From CAZAYP01 sp964489425 [NCBI: uncultured Verrucomicrobiota bacterium] (GTDB lineage: Bacteria; Verrucomicrobiota; Kiritimatiellia; RZYC01): 18,483 nt of DNA. The stretch spans positions 1-18,483 of the forward strand of contig CAZAYP010000090.1 in the NCBI GenBank assembly GCA_964489425.1, in the 5' to 3' direction. The notes under the pieces are model-generated. The model did not search any database and was not told the origin of the DNA. It worked only from the letters and a program-made list of their open reading frames with translations. The translations under genes were made by a program, and so were the position numbers. This document shows positions 1-6,758 of the stretch, one piece after another. Numbering within the stretch: position 1 is the first letter of the stretch; each line of letters begins with the position of its first letter.

Positions 1-225
1 TGTGGCGCGGGCGGCGGCATGGGCCGCCAACGCGGCGGCGCGCGCGGCGCCCACGGAGATCTCGCCCCGCGCCCAGGCGCGCCCGGCCTCCACGGCTTTC
101 CGGGGCCGGTCGTCGTGCGGACGTTCCGCCTCAAAGCATGGGAGTACCCGCGCGGCGCAGTCCGCGGCCCGGATCGCCAGGGCCTTGTGCCGGGCCGGTG
201 TCGGGCGAGTGTTGCCGGTGGTCAC
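1..225 (-). CDS. Imm-5-like 'putative immunity protein', N-terminal part (runs off window)
   Basis: The minus strand is open from a GTG at 225-223 to the window edge, giving 75 codons with no stop. The translation contains ALAIRAADCAARVLPCFEAE, then a DDRPRKAVEAGRAWARGE segment and an alanine-rich AALAAHAAAR stretch. From memory this matches the start of the helical Imm-5-like family, usually annotated 'putative immunity protein'. Its hallmarks are a C-x-x-x-V-L-P-x-F-E segment, then D-x-R-P-R-x-A-[IV]-E-A, then A-A-x-A-A-H-x-A-A-R. The GTG overlaps the TGA of the upstream caspase-like gene in the tetranucleotide GTGA (222-225), which suggests translational coupling. The Shine-Dalgarno is weak and the frame stays open upstream of the GTG, so a slightly earlier start is possible. 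The family name comes from genomic association; the actual function and any target are unknown. The C-terminal part lies outside the window. Confidence 0.72.
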   Translation of the reverse strand, partial: MTTGNTRPTPARHKALAIRAADCAARVLPCFEAERPHDDRPRKAVEAGRAWARGEISVGAARAAALAAHAAARAT

Positions 226-1460
226 GGTCGGCTGGCATGCTTCGGGGTTATGATTTGAAATCCGGCCGGGGCGAAACAAGCGCCGGCCGGCGTGCGGTCC
301 CCCGCGAACGGGAGCAGCTTCTGCAACTGCGCGGCCGCCGCCGCGGGCGTCATTTCGCGCGCGAGGATCAGGTCGAGGTACGTGAGCTCGATGATGGCGC
401 TGGCCGCCCAGTCAACCGACGTGGTGTAACCGGAGAGGGGAAAGTCGGCCGCAGCGCCCAGGCCGGCCATGATCTCCTTGGCCAGCCGGTCTTTGAATAT
501 TTCGCAGGCGGAAAAATGGACCAGCTCAAGGCTGCCGGCGTGGCGCAGGCTCTCTGCCAGCGCGTCGGCGCCGATCGTGCGGCCATTAACAAAGAGCCCG
601 GCCGGCGACCCGTGGGTGGCAATCACGAGGACCACGGGTTCCGGGAGGTAGACCGTATCCTGGATCCAGCTGCGCAGGGAGCCCTCGTCGGTGAAGAAGC
701 GGTGGCGCACTTCGATGTTCGGCGTGCGCGCGAAGAACGCCTGCAGCATCTCGCCGAACGAGTATTCCCGTTCGGACAAGCTGGTCTCCCAGCGGGCTTC
801 CACCACGACCAACCACTTGCGCCCGATCTCGGGCCGCAGGCGCCGCCCGTCCCAGGCCTGCCACTCCGCATCCGTCCCGCTGCGCCACTGACCGGCAAAG
901 GTATCGCCGCCGGGATCCAACTCGAACCAACCCTGGCCGGCGGCCGCGGGTTCTTGATATTCGAACGTCAGGCGCGATCCCGCGACGGTGCCGGAGATGG
1001 TTGAGCCATCGGCATACGCGTAGATGCCGGACACCTTCTCCCCCTCGCAGTGAAGGCGCATGGGTCCAAAGCTGGTCTGCCAAACGCCGGCAAAACTCGG
1101 CGCCGGCTTTTCCGCGGCCTGCCGGGTGCCCACCCAAACATCCCACGTGGCCCGGTCGCTGGGCCGCCACTGCCCCGCGATCTTCCGGCCGCTGGCGTCC
1201 AGCTCAAACCAACCTTCACCCGCGGCCCGCGGCTCACGGTAGGTGAAGGTCATGCGCGCCCCGCTCACCTGCCCCTCGACCGTGCACCGTTCGCCTTCAC
1301 TCGTGTAGTAGCCGGAAACTTGGTTCCCCTGCTGCGCGAGGGTCATCTCCCCATAGGTGGTTTCCCAGGTGCCGGCAAATGAAGGCGCGGCCTGGGCCGT
1401 GGCGGCGAGCGCGGCCGCGATGGTTACAACCACGATCCCCACGACCTGACAACGGCGCAT
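222..1460 (-). CDS. Secreted protein with two beta-rich repeats and a C-terminal caspase-like (CHAT/DUF6642-type) His/Cys domain
   Basis: This 412-residue protein begins with a Sec signal peptide (about residues 1-25, cleavage near AQA-APS). Two homologous repeats follow, about 27-113 and 122-206. Each opens with SFAG-[TV]-W, has a V-S-G-x-Y strand and a GWFELD strand, and closes with AGQWR; this looks like a small antiparallel beta-barrel. The C-terminal region (about 215-385) looks like a caspase-fold domain. A hydrophobic strand precedes ATHG with His283. The segment LVHFSACEIF with Cys319 follows, and SGYTTSVDW comes about 24 residues later. His and Cys sit where CHAT/caspase-clan enzymes carry their dyad, and the SGYT..VDW ending recalls the DUF6642 group. 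A good ribosome site (AAGGAG, 8 nt from ATG) supports the start. The gene lies 45 nt after the carbonic anhydrase and overlaps the Imm-5-like gene by 4 nt. Proteolytic activity is inferred and the substrate is unknown. Confidence 0.7.
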   Translation of the reverse strand: MRRCQVVGIVVVTIAAALAATAQAAPSFAGTWETTYGEMTLAQQGNQVSGYYTSEGERCTVEGQVSGARMTFTYREPRAAGEGWFELDASGRKIAGQWRPSDRATWDVWVGTRQAAEKPAPSFAGVWQTSFGPMRLHCEGEKVSGIYAYADGSTISGTVAGSRLTFEYQEPAAAGQGWFELDPGGDTFAGQWRSGTDAEWQAWDGRRLRPEIGRKWLVVVEARWETSLSEREYSFGEMLQAFFARTPNIEVRHRFFTDEGSLRSWIQDTVYLPEPVVLVIATHGSPAGLFVNGRTIGADALAESLRHAGSLELVHFSACEIFKDRLAKEIMAGLGAAADFPLSGYTTSVDWAASAIIELTYLDLILAREMTPAAAAAQLQKLLPFAGDRTPAGACFAPAGFQIITPKHASRP

Positions 1461-1505
1461 GACCTCGCTCCTTCTTTATGTCATCAGACCGCCTGGCCTT
1501 GCCGG

Positions 1506-2312
1506 CTAGTGGCGGGTTTCGGCCGCGGGAACCGTGTCGCGCTCCAGTTTGCCCAGGTAGTAGAAGACCTTGGATTCGCTGAGCCAGCGGATCTTGCCCG
1601 TGGCCAAGTCATAGATGGCGGGCGCGATAATCACGGATCCGTCGAGGACCTTTTTGCGCGCCACCTCGCTGCGCCGCAGCAGGTTTTCGATGGCCAACCA
1701 GACATTTTCTTCAATGCTGAGATTGATCAGCGCCTCGTCCGTGGCCTTGGGATCGCGCCGCCGGGCATTTTGCACCGCGGGCACGAGCCCGTTCACCAGC
1801 GGCACGATGTTGGGCTCCAGCGCGTGGCCGTGCTCGCCCTCTTTCCTGGGCGCGCTCAGGCCCACGGCGGCGGTGATTGCGCCGCAATGGCTGTGCCCCA
1901 GGACCACGAGCACCGGCGTGTTCACATGCGCCAGGCCATACTCGATGGACGCGATTTCATCAGCGTTGGCCGGGTTGCCGGCCACGCGGATCACAAAGAG
2001 GTCCATGATGCCGGCGTCAAAAATATGCTCCGGCGGCACCCGGGAATCTGAACAGGTGAGCACCGTGGCGATCGCGTGCTTGGCCTGGCCGTCTTTCACG
2101 GCCAGTTCGCGGCGCGCCGGTTCCCGGTGGGGGCTGGCGTACTGCCCGGTTACAAACCGCTCGTTGCCCGCCTTGAGCATGGCCAAGGCATCGGCCGGCG
2201 AAGATTTAGCGGTTTTCTCGACCGCGGGCGCGGCGGCCGGGGCGGGCGCCGGAGCGTCCGAGGCCCAGGCAACAGAACCCGCCGACAACAGCAAGGCAAG
2301 GACAAGTCTCAT
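1506..2312 (-). CDS. Periplasmic beta-class carbonic anhydrase
   Basis: The 268-residue product interconverts CO2 and bicarbonate at a zinc centre. The beta-class motifs are complete: CSDSR at 87-91 gives zinc ligand Cys87 and the Asp89/Arg91 dyad, and GHSHCG at 139-144 gives His140 and Cys143. The rest of the fold follows, including FVIRVAGN and IEYGLAHV. The frame extends upstream to 2402, but I chose the ATG at 2312-2310. It starts a signal peptide (MRLVLALLLSAGSVAWA) followed by an Ala/Pro linker, and AGGAG lies 6 nt before it. The enzyme should therefore be exported to the periplasm. The caspase-like gene begins 45 nt downstream with no obvious terminator between, so cotranscription is possible. 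The function call is firm. The physiological role (CO2 or pH handling at the cell surface) is inferred. Confidence 0.95.
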   Translation of the reverse strand: MRLVLALLLSAGSVAWASDAPAPAPAAAPAVEKTAKSSPADALAMLKAGNERFVTGQYASPHREPARRELAVKDGQAKHAIATVLTCSDSRVPPEHIFDAGIMDLFVIRVAGNPANADEIASIEYGLAHVNTPVLVVLGHSHCGAITAAVGLSAPRKEGEHGHALEPNIVPLVNGLVPAVQNARRRDPKATDEALINLSIEENVWLAIENLLRRSEVARKKVLDGSVIIAPAIYDLATGKIRWLSESKVFYYLGKLERDTVPAAETRH

Positions 2313-2392
2313 GGGGATCTCCTGTAATTGGCCGATCTTGTGATTTTTCTTGTTAATCCAATCCATACCGCGCTCACCAACCTGCCTGTATC

Positions 2393-2468
2393 TTACAGCC
2401 ACAAGGGGTCGCCGGCCAGCTTAATGTTGACGGTTTGGCCCGGTTGCGCCGGCCAATCATCCTTGGGA
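2393..2468 (-). other. Out-of-frame remnant C-terminus of the metallophosphoesterase
   Basis: The metallophosphoesterase stops at TAG (2471-2469). Skipping the single base at 2471 continues the protein as SPKDDWPAQPGQ, then TVNIKLAGDPLWL, and ends at TAA (2395-2393). These codons have the same G/C-rich third positions as the gene itself (for example GCC GGC GAC CCC), and the peptide looks like a normal beta-strand ending. I read this as the original C-terminus, displaced by a one-base insertion or by a sequencing error. From 2313 to 2392 I see only the carbonic anhydrase ribosome site and A/T-richer leader sequence, with no convincing promoter boxes. Confidence 0.5.
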
Positions 2469-4469
2469 CTACGGCGCGGAGCGGATGGCCGCCAGGTCCC
2501 GGACGTGGTCCAACAATTCGCCGTAGCGGTTGTACACCTTGAGCTCGGCGCGATGGCCGTCGGCGGCCACCACGGCCAGGGATTCCTGCGGAGAGTACGT
2601 GAACCCCGCGGTCGGGTCGGGCTGGCCGCGCCAGTAATCGGCCCAGGGCGTGGGTTGCTCGGCATAATAAGGCCCGCCCCCGCCGCCGGCCGTCAGGTAC
2701 CACGTGGGGCGGGCCAGGCCGGGCAGCGGCGCCGCGCGCTCGGCCGGCCACGCGATCCGGCCGTCGCCGTTAGCGTCGTCGATGGCCAGGTTGCCGATGG
2801 GCACGTGCCGATCGATCCGCAGGCGGTAGTACGCGTGCTCGTGGGCGGTGAACACCGCGGTCACCTTGGCGTGGCCGGCCACGGCGCGCAGCAGGCGGTC
2901 GCGCGCCTCCAGCACGCCGGCCGGCTCCGGGTCCAGCCGCCCGTTGCGCCACGTGGCGGCGCGCACGGCGTTGTCGCCGTCGTACCACATGCCGTCCCCG
3001 CGGTGGGCGCCGCAGGGGAACACGGGGTGGTGGGCAAACACGAACACCTGGCGCACGGCGGGGTCCGTTTCCGCGCGCTGGAGCTGCGCCTCGAGCCAGG
3101 CCAGCTGGTCGGGCATCAGGTAGCCGGCGGGGCTCCCGCCGTAGCGCGCCGGGTCGCTGGAATACCAGTAGTTGTTGTTGAGCGCGATGAACAGCGCCGG
3201 GCCGTAGTGGAAGCTGTACACCGTGCCCGCGTACGGCGGGCGGCGGGGATCCGCCGGCGCCGGGCCGTTGCCGGGGGCGGGGAACGTGGCGGCAAACAGC
3301 GCCTCGGAGCTCTCGGTGGCGTACGGCCAGCGGTCGAGGGCCGCGCGCCGGTCCCCGTCGCGGAACACCCGCAGCAGCAGGTCGCTGTTACCCATGAGCG
3401 GGAACACCGGCCGCGTGCTCCAGAACCCGGCCACGCCCTGCTGCCAGGCTTGCCACTGCCCCAGCAGGTCGTCCCGGGCGACGGTGAACCCCGCGCCCAG
3501 GTCTCCGGCCGCGACCAGGAAATCGCAGTCTTGCGCCAACGCCTGCGCGGCGAGAGCGTCCAGTGCGGCCCGGTTGCTGCCCGCCAGATCGCGGTCACCA
3601 CCGCCGAAATCAGCGCGAAAATCGCCCACCACGCCGAAACGCACGACGTCCAGGCCGCGCGCCGGCGGTGTCCGCAGCGCATACCACGGGCTCTTGAACG
3701 CGCCCAGGCACACCTGGTATTGGTAATCGGACAGCGGGTGCAGGCCGACGATCTCCACGCGGTGGCGCGTGGCCACCGGGCCGCCAAACGCCGCGCCGGT
3801 GTTCAGCACCACCCGGGGCGCGACCGGCCGATCGGTGGCGAAGCACAGGATGGCGCGGTCCGGCCGATCGCTGTTGATGCCGGCCACCAGCGGGCCGGCC
3901 ACCAGGCCGGGAAGCACCGCGAACCCGTGGGGCGTGCGGGCGAAGGTCACGCGGGTTTCGTACACGCCCAGGGCGCGATCCTGCCCGCGCTGTTCCAGGA
4001 ACAGGCTCATGCGCACCGCGATCCACGCGGTGTTGGTCCAGCCCTCGCTGTTCTTGGCCGGATCGAACAGATCCGCCACGGGCACGATCCCGCGGCCGCC
4101 GGCCAGCGCGGCGCTGGCGCGGAAACGGGGGTAACGGTAACGGGTGTGCGCGGCGCTGAACTGCGCCGGGCCGCAGTCCACGCGGCCATAGATCTTCCGG
4201 GGCCGGACCCGGGTGCCGTCCAGCAGCCGGTCCAGGTCGGAAAAATCAACGACCAAGCCATCGCGGCCGTCGCGGATGGCGGCCTGCAGATCGGCCGCCG
4301 CCACGAGCAGGCGCACGTGGTAGGCGGGATCCGCGCGCAACCGGTCCAGGTGCTGGGCGCGCACGGGATACTGCGCGTAGTGGCGACCGAGCCAGGTGTA
4401 ACGGCCGGCGCGCCAGGCCACCAACGCCAGCAGGAGCATCGCCACCATGACGATGGCGCGCCGGCTCAC
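2469..4469 (-). CDS. Membrane-anchored metallophosphoesterase (purple-acid-phosphatase-like architecture)
   Basis: The 666-residue product has an N-terminal membrane anchor or uncleaved signal (about 5-19, VMVAMLLLALVAW), so the enzyme domain probably faces the periplasm. A beta-rich, fibronectin-like region (about 200-268) precedes the calcineurin-like phosphoesterase domain (about 274-600), as in purple acid phosphatases. Metal-binding blocks are visible: GDF (Asp283), GDLG (Asp323), GNSD (Asn361), FAHHP (His480/481) and AHEH (His543/545). GNSD replaces the usual GNH[DE], and AHEH replaces GHxH. The GDxxY tyrosine is absent, so this is not a classical purple acid phosphatase. The frame opens up to 4619, but I chose GTG at 4469-4467. 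It overlaps the upstream TGA as GTGA, has GGAG about 7 nt before it, and puts the membrane segment at the N-terminus. The natural C-terminus seems to continue out of frame to 2393. The substrate is unknown. Confidence 0.85.
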   Translation of the reverse strand: MSRRAIVMVAMLLLALVAWRAGRYTWLGRHYAQYPVRAQHLDRLRADPAYHVRLLVAAADLQAAIRDGRDGLVVDFSDLDRLLDGTRVRPRKIYGRVDCGPAQFSAAHTRYRYPRFRASAALAGGRGIVPVADLFDPAKNSEGWTNTAWIAVRMSLFLEQRGQDRALGVYETRVTFARTPHGFAVLPGLVAGPLVAGINSDRPDRAILCFATDRPVAPRVVLNTGAAFGGPVATRHRVEIVGLHPLSDYQYQVCLGAFKSPWYALRTPPARGLDVVRFGVVGDFRADFGGGDRDLAGSNRAALDALAAQALAQDCDFLVAAGDLGAGFTVARDDLLGQWQAWQQGVAGFWSTRPVFPLMGNSDLLLRVFRDGDRRAALDRWPYATESSEALFAATFPAPGNGPAPADPRRPPYAGTVYSFHYGPALFIALNNNYWYSSDPARYGGSPAGYLMPDQLAWLEAQLQRAETDPAVRQVFVFAHHPVFPCGAHRGDGMWYDGDNAVRAATWRNGRLDPEPAGVLEARDRLLRAVAGHAKVTAVFTAHEHAYYRLRIDRHVPIGNLAIDDANGDGRIAWPAERAAPLPGLARPTWYLTAGGGGGPYYAEQPTPWADYWRGQPDPTAGFTYSPQESLAVVAADGHRAELKVYNRYGELLDHVRDLAAIRSAP

Positions 4470-5602
4470 GCCAGGGCTCCGGGCGCGGCGGCCACGAAAT
4501 CTTCGGGCCGGGCCAGGCTGTAGGCGATCACCGCCTGGATATCCTCCACGCGGATGCCGCGCCAGAACACCCGCCAGGCGCCGGCCTGGTGCGTGCCATC
4601 GGCCTGCTTCTCGTACCACGAGTTAAAGGGGTTGGTGCGGCGCGCGCGCCAGAAGATGGCCGCGTGGTCGCGGACCATGTCGCGCCAGAGTTCCTGGGCC
4701 AGGCCCTCGCCGCGCGCCTCGGTGCCCACGGCAAACTTGGAGAGGTACAGCCCGGCCGGGTGCCGCTCCAGCAGGGCCGCGCCGTGATACTGCTCCTGGA
4801 CGTAGATCTCCGCCACGTGGTCGAGGCATCCCGGATCGCGCAGGCGCTTGCCGAAGCTGTCCTCCAGCAGGCGCACCAGGCGCGGGCGGTCAACCTGACC
4901 CGGGTCTGTCAGGCGCAGGATCACGGAGCCGCGCCGGACGATGCTGCCCGCGCCCTTGATCGTGAACAGCTCCTTAAGGAGGTTGTAAGGCGCGGCCACG
5001 GAGATGTGCAGGCCGGGTCGGGCCTCCAGGAGATCGGCCGCCAGCTGCGCCAGGGGCTGATCCTCCTCGGCCAGCGGGACCTGGCGGGTCGGGGCGGTAT
5101 AATAATAAAACAAGAATTCGCCAGTCGGGGTCTGCAAGGGCCCGCGCAGGCGCAGAAAATGCACCCGCCGCGCAATGGCCGGGGCCAGCGCGCGCAGCCA
5201 GGCCGCCGGCTCGCCCGCGGCCGCCGTCAACACGACGGCCTGGCCGTGGCGGTGCGCGGCGGTTACGCGTTGGGCAACGTCCGTGGCCGTATCCAGGGCC
5301 GGGCCCGACCCGGGCAGGTCGTGGGCGATAAACGGGTGGTACCCGGTCAGCAGCAGTTCACGCATGGCGCCGGCGTCCGGCCCGCACAACAGGATCACCG
5401 GGGCCAGGCCCAGCTTGAGCAGGAAATCGATGTCGAAGGTGACCACGGGCGCGGTATCCTCGAACCCGGCGCGGTCCGGGCACAGGATGGCGAAGGCGGC
5501 CTCCTGTCCGGTTTGGAACTTGTTCAGGTAAAACTCGTACTCTTCCCGGCGGCCAATGCTGTCGAGAAACAGGCGGATCGTTTTGTTCAGCAGAATCGGC
5601 AT
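4466..5602 (-). CDS. N-acetylglutamate synthase-like protein (degenerate amino-acid-kinase domain plus NAT domain)
   Basis: This 378-residue protein resembles the bifunctional acetylglutamate kinase/synthase (vertebrate-like NAGS) group. Residues 1-220 look like an amino-acid-kinase domain. It keeps the hydrophobic VTFDIDFLLKLGLAPVILL segment and the IKGAGSIVRRG junction, but I cannot find convincing kinase nucleotide-binding motifs. Residues 221-370 match the NAT (DUF619-type GNAT) domain: LLEDSFGKRL at 245-254, YLSKFAV at 286-292, the acetyl-CoA loop EARGEGLAQELW at 295-306, FWRARRTNPFNSWY at 317-330 and WRVFWRG at 343-349. That family makes N-acetylglutamate, the first arginine-pathway intermediate. 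The ATG at 5602-5600 has AAGGA 8 nt before it and lies 4 nt after the ABC ATPase stop; upstream in-frame starts would run through that gene. It is coupled to the phosphoesterase by GTGA. No other arginine gene is nearby, so the physiological acetyl acceptor is uncertain. Confidence 0.75.
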   Translation of the reverse strand: MPILLNKTIRLFLDSIGRREEYEFYLNKFQTGQEAAFAILCPDRAGFEDTAPVVTFDIDFLLKLGLAPVILLCGPDAGAMRELLLTGYHPFIAHDLPGSGPALDTATDVAQRVTAAHRHGQAVVLTAAAGEPAAWLRALAPAIARRVHFLRLRGPLQTPTGEFLFYYYTAPTRQVPLAEEDQPLAQLAADLLEARPGLHISVAAPYNLLKELFTIKGAGSIVRRGSVILRLTDPGQVDRPRLVRLLEDSFGKRLRDPGCLDHVAEIYVQEQYHGAALLERHPAGLYLSKFAVGTEARGEGLAQELWRDMVRDHAAIFWRARRTNPFNSWYEKQADGTHQAGAWRVFWRGIRVEDIQAVIAYSLARPEDFVAAAPGALA

Positions 5603-5606
5603 GGCG

Positions 5607-6695
5607 TTAGTCCTTGCTCGTGCTTGGTTCCCTGTTTTTGTAATCCCCGGCGGGCGCGCCCGCAAGCGGGAAGTGGCAGGCCACACCCCAACCCGGGCCA
5701 ACGCTGTGCCACGCGGGGTCGGCGGACCGGCACTCGGCCCGGGCGTGGGGGCAGCGGGGATGGAAGCGGCATCCGGCCGGCCAGCGCGCGGCCGGCGGCA
5801 CGCTGCCGGGAATGCCCTGGAGGCGGCCGCCCGGCCCGCCGAGCGCCGGCACCGCGGCCAGCAGCGCCGCGGTGTAGGGATGGCGCGGCGCGCGCAGCAC
5901 ATCCCGCGGGGCCCCGGACTCCACCAGGCGGCCGGCATACATCACGGACAACGCATGGGCCACGCCCGCGACGAGTCCGAGGTTGTGGGTGATCAGGAGA
6001 ATGGCCATGCCGTAGCGGCGCTGGAGGTCGGCCAGCAAAGCGAGGATCTGTGCCTGGATGGTGACATCCAGCGCGGTGGTGGGCTCGTCCGCCACCAGCA
6101 CCCGCGGCCGGCAGGCCAGGGCCATGGCGATCACCACGCGCTGCTGCATGCCGCCGCTGAGCTGGTGCGGGAACAGGCGCCGGCGCGCCGCAGGGTCCGG
6201 GATGCCCACCAGGCCCAGCAGGCGTTCGGCCTCCGCGCGCCGCGCCACGCCGGGCTGGTGCAGGCGCAGCGCCTCGCCCACCTGCTCGCCCACGCGGACG
6301 ACCGGGTTGAGGGCCGCGCCGGGTTCCTGGAACACGTAGGCCACGCCCCGGCCGCGCCAGGCGCGCAGGCGATCCGCGCGCAGTTGGAGTAAATCCGTGC
6401 CATCCATGATCACCGATCCGCCGGCATACCGCGCGGGCGGGGTGGGGAGCAGGCGGGTGAGGGCCTGGGCAAAAACGCTTTTTCCGGACCCGCTTTCACC
6501 CACCAGGGCCAACGTCTGGCCGCGCCGGAGATCCAGGCTGACCCCGTCCACGGCGCGCACGGGACGGTCGGGCGGGCCAAACTCGACCCGCAGGTCCCGC
6601 GCCGCAAGCTCCACGGGCGCCAGGTCCTCCGCCACCGGCGGCGCCGCGCAAGCGCTGCTGGGATGATCCGCCATCGTGTCCATGCGGGTCATCAT
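5607..6695 (-). CDS. Oligopeptide/dipeptide ABC transporter ATP-binding protein (OppD/DppD type)
   Basis: The product, about 362 residues, is the cytoplasmic ATPase of a peptide- or nickel-type importer. It has Walker A GESGSGKS (66-73), the Q-loop FQEP (about 122-125), signature LSGGMQQR (179-186), Walker [13 protein letters not shown] (199-210) and the H-loop ITHN (235-238). The C-terminal oligopeptide-transporter extension is present, with the four-cysteine pattern (Cys309, 315, 322, 340) that can bind an iron-sulfur cluster in this family. The start is uncertain. I give the ATG at 6695-6693, but an adjacent ATG (6692), later ATGs (6683, 6674) and a TTG at 6713 with AAGG upstream are all possible. 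No permease, binding protein or OppF partner lies in the window, so this is an isolated subunit unless the partners are elsewhere. The next gene starts 4 nt after its stop. Confidence 0.93.
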   Translation of the reverse strand: MMTRMDTMADHPSSACAAPPVAEDLAPVELAARDLRVEFGPPDRPVRAVDGVSLDLRRGQTLALVGESGSGKSVFAQALTRLLPTPPARYAGGSVIMDGTDLLQLRADRLRAWRGRGVAYVFQEPGAALNPVVRVGEQVGEALRLHQPGVARRAEAERLLGLVGIPDPAARRRLFPHQLSGGMQQRVVIAMALACRPRVLVADEPTTALDVTIQAQILALLADLQRRYGMAILLITHNLGLVAGVAHALSVMYAGRLVESGAPRDVLRAPRHPYTAALLAAVPALGGPGGRLQGIPGSVPPAARWPAGCRFHPRCPHARAECRSADPAWHSVGPGWGVACHFPLAGAPAGDYKNREPSTSKD

Positions 6696-6758
6696 GGGAC
6701 GAACCGCGCGCAACTCAAGCCTTTTTGCGCGCCCCGGCCCGCACGCCGGCGGTCGCTG

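Noticed and set aside
2313-2402. Extended start for the carbonic anhydrase at 2402
   Set aside because: The extension puts 30 residues in front of a clear signal peptide, and AGGAG lies just before the ATG at 2312.
2328-4523. A 731-codon plus-strand open frame opposite the metallophosphoesterase
   Set aside because: No recognisable motif and low-complexity Arg/Gly/His/Val content. The minus strand carries clear phosphoesterase blocks.
5603-5938. Longer N-terminus for the NAGS-like protein
   Set aside because: It would run through the end of the ABC ATPase, and the added residues are Arg/Pro/Ala low complexity. The ATG at 5602 has a ribosome site and the family N-terminus.
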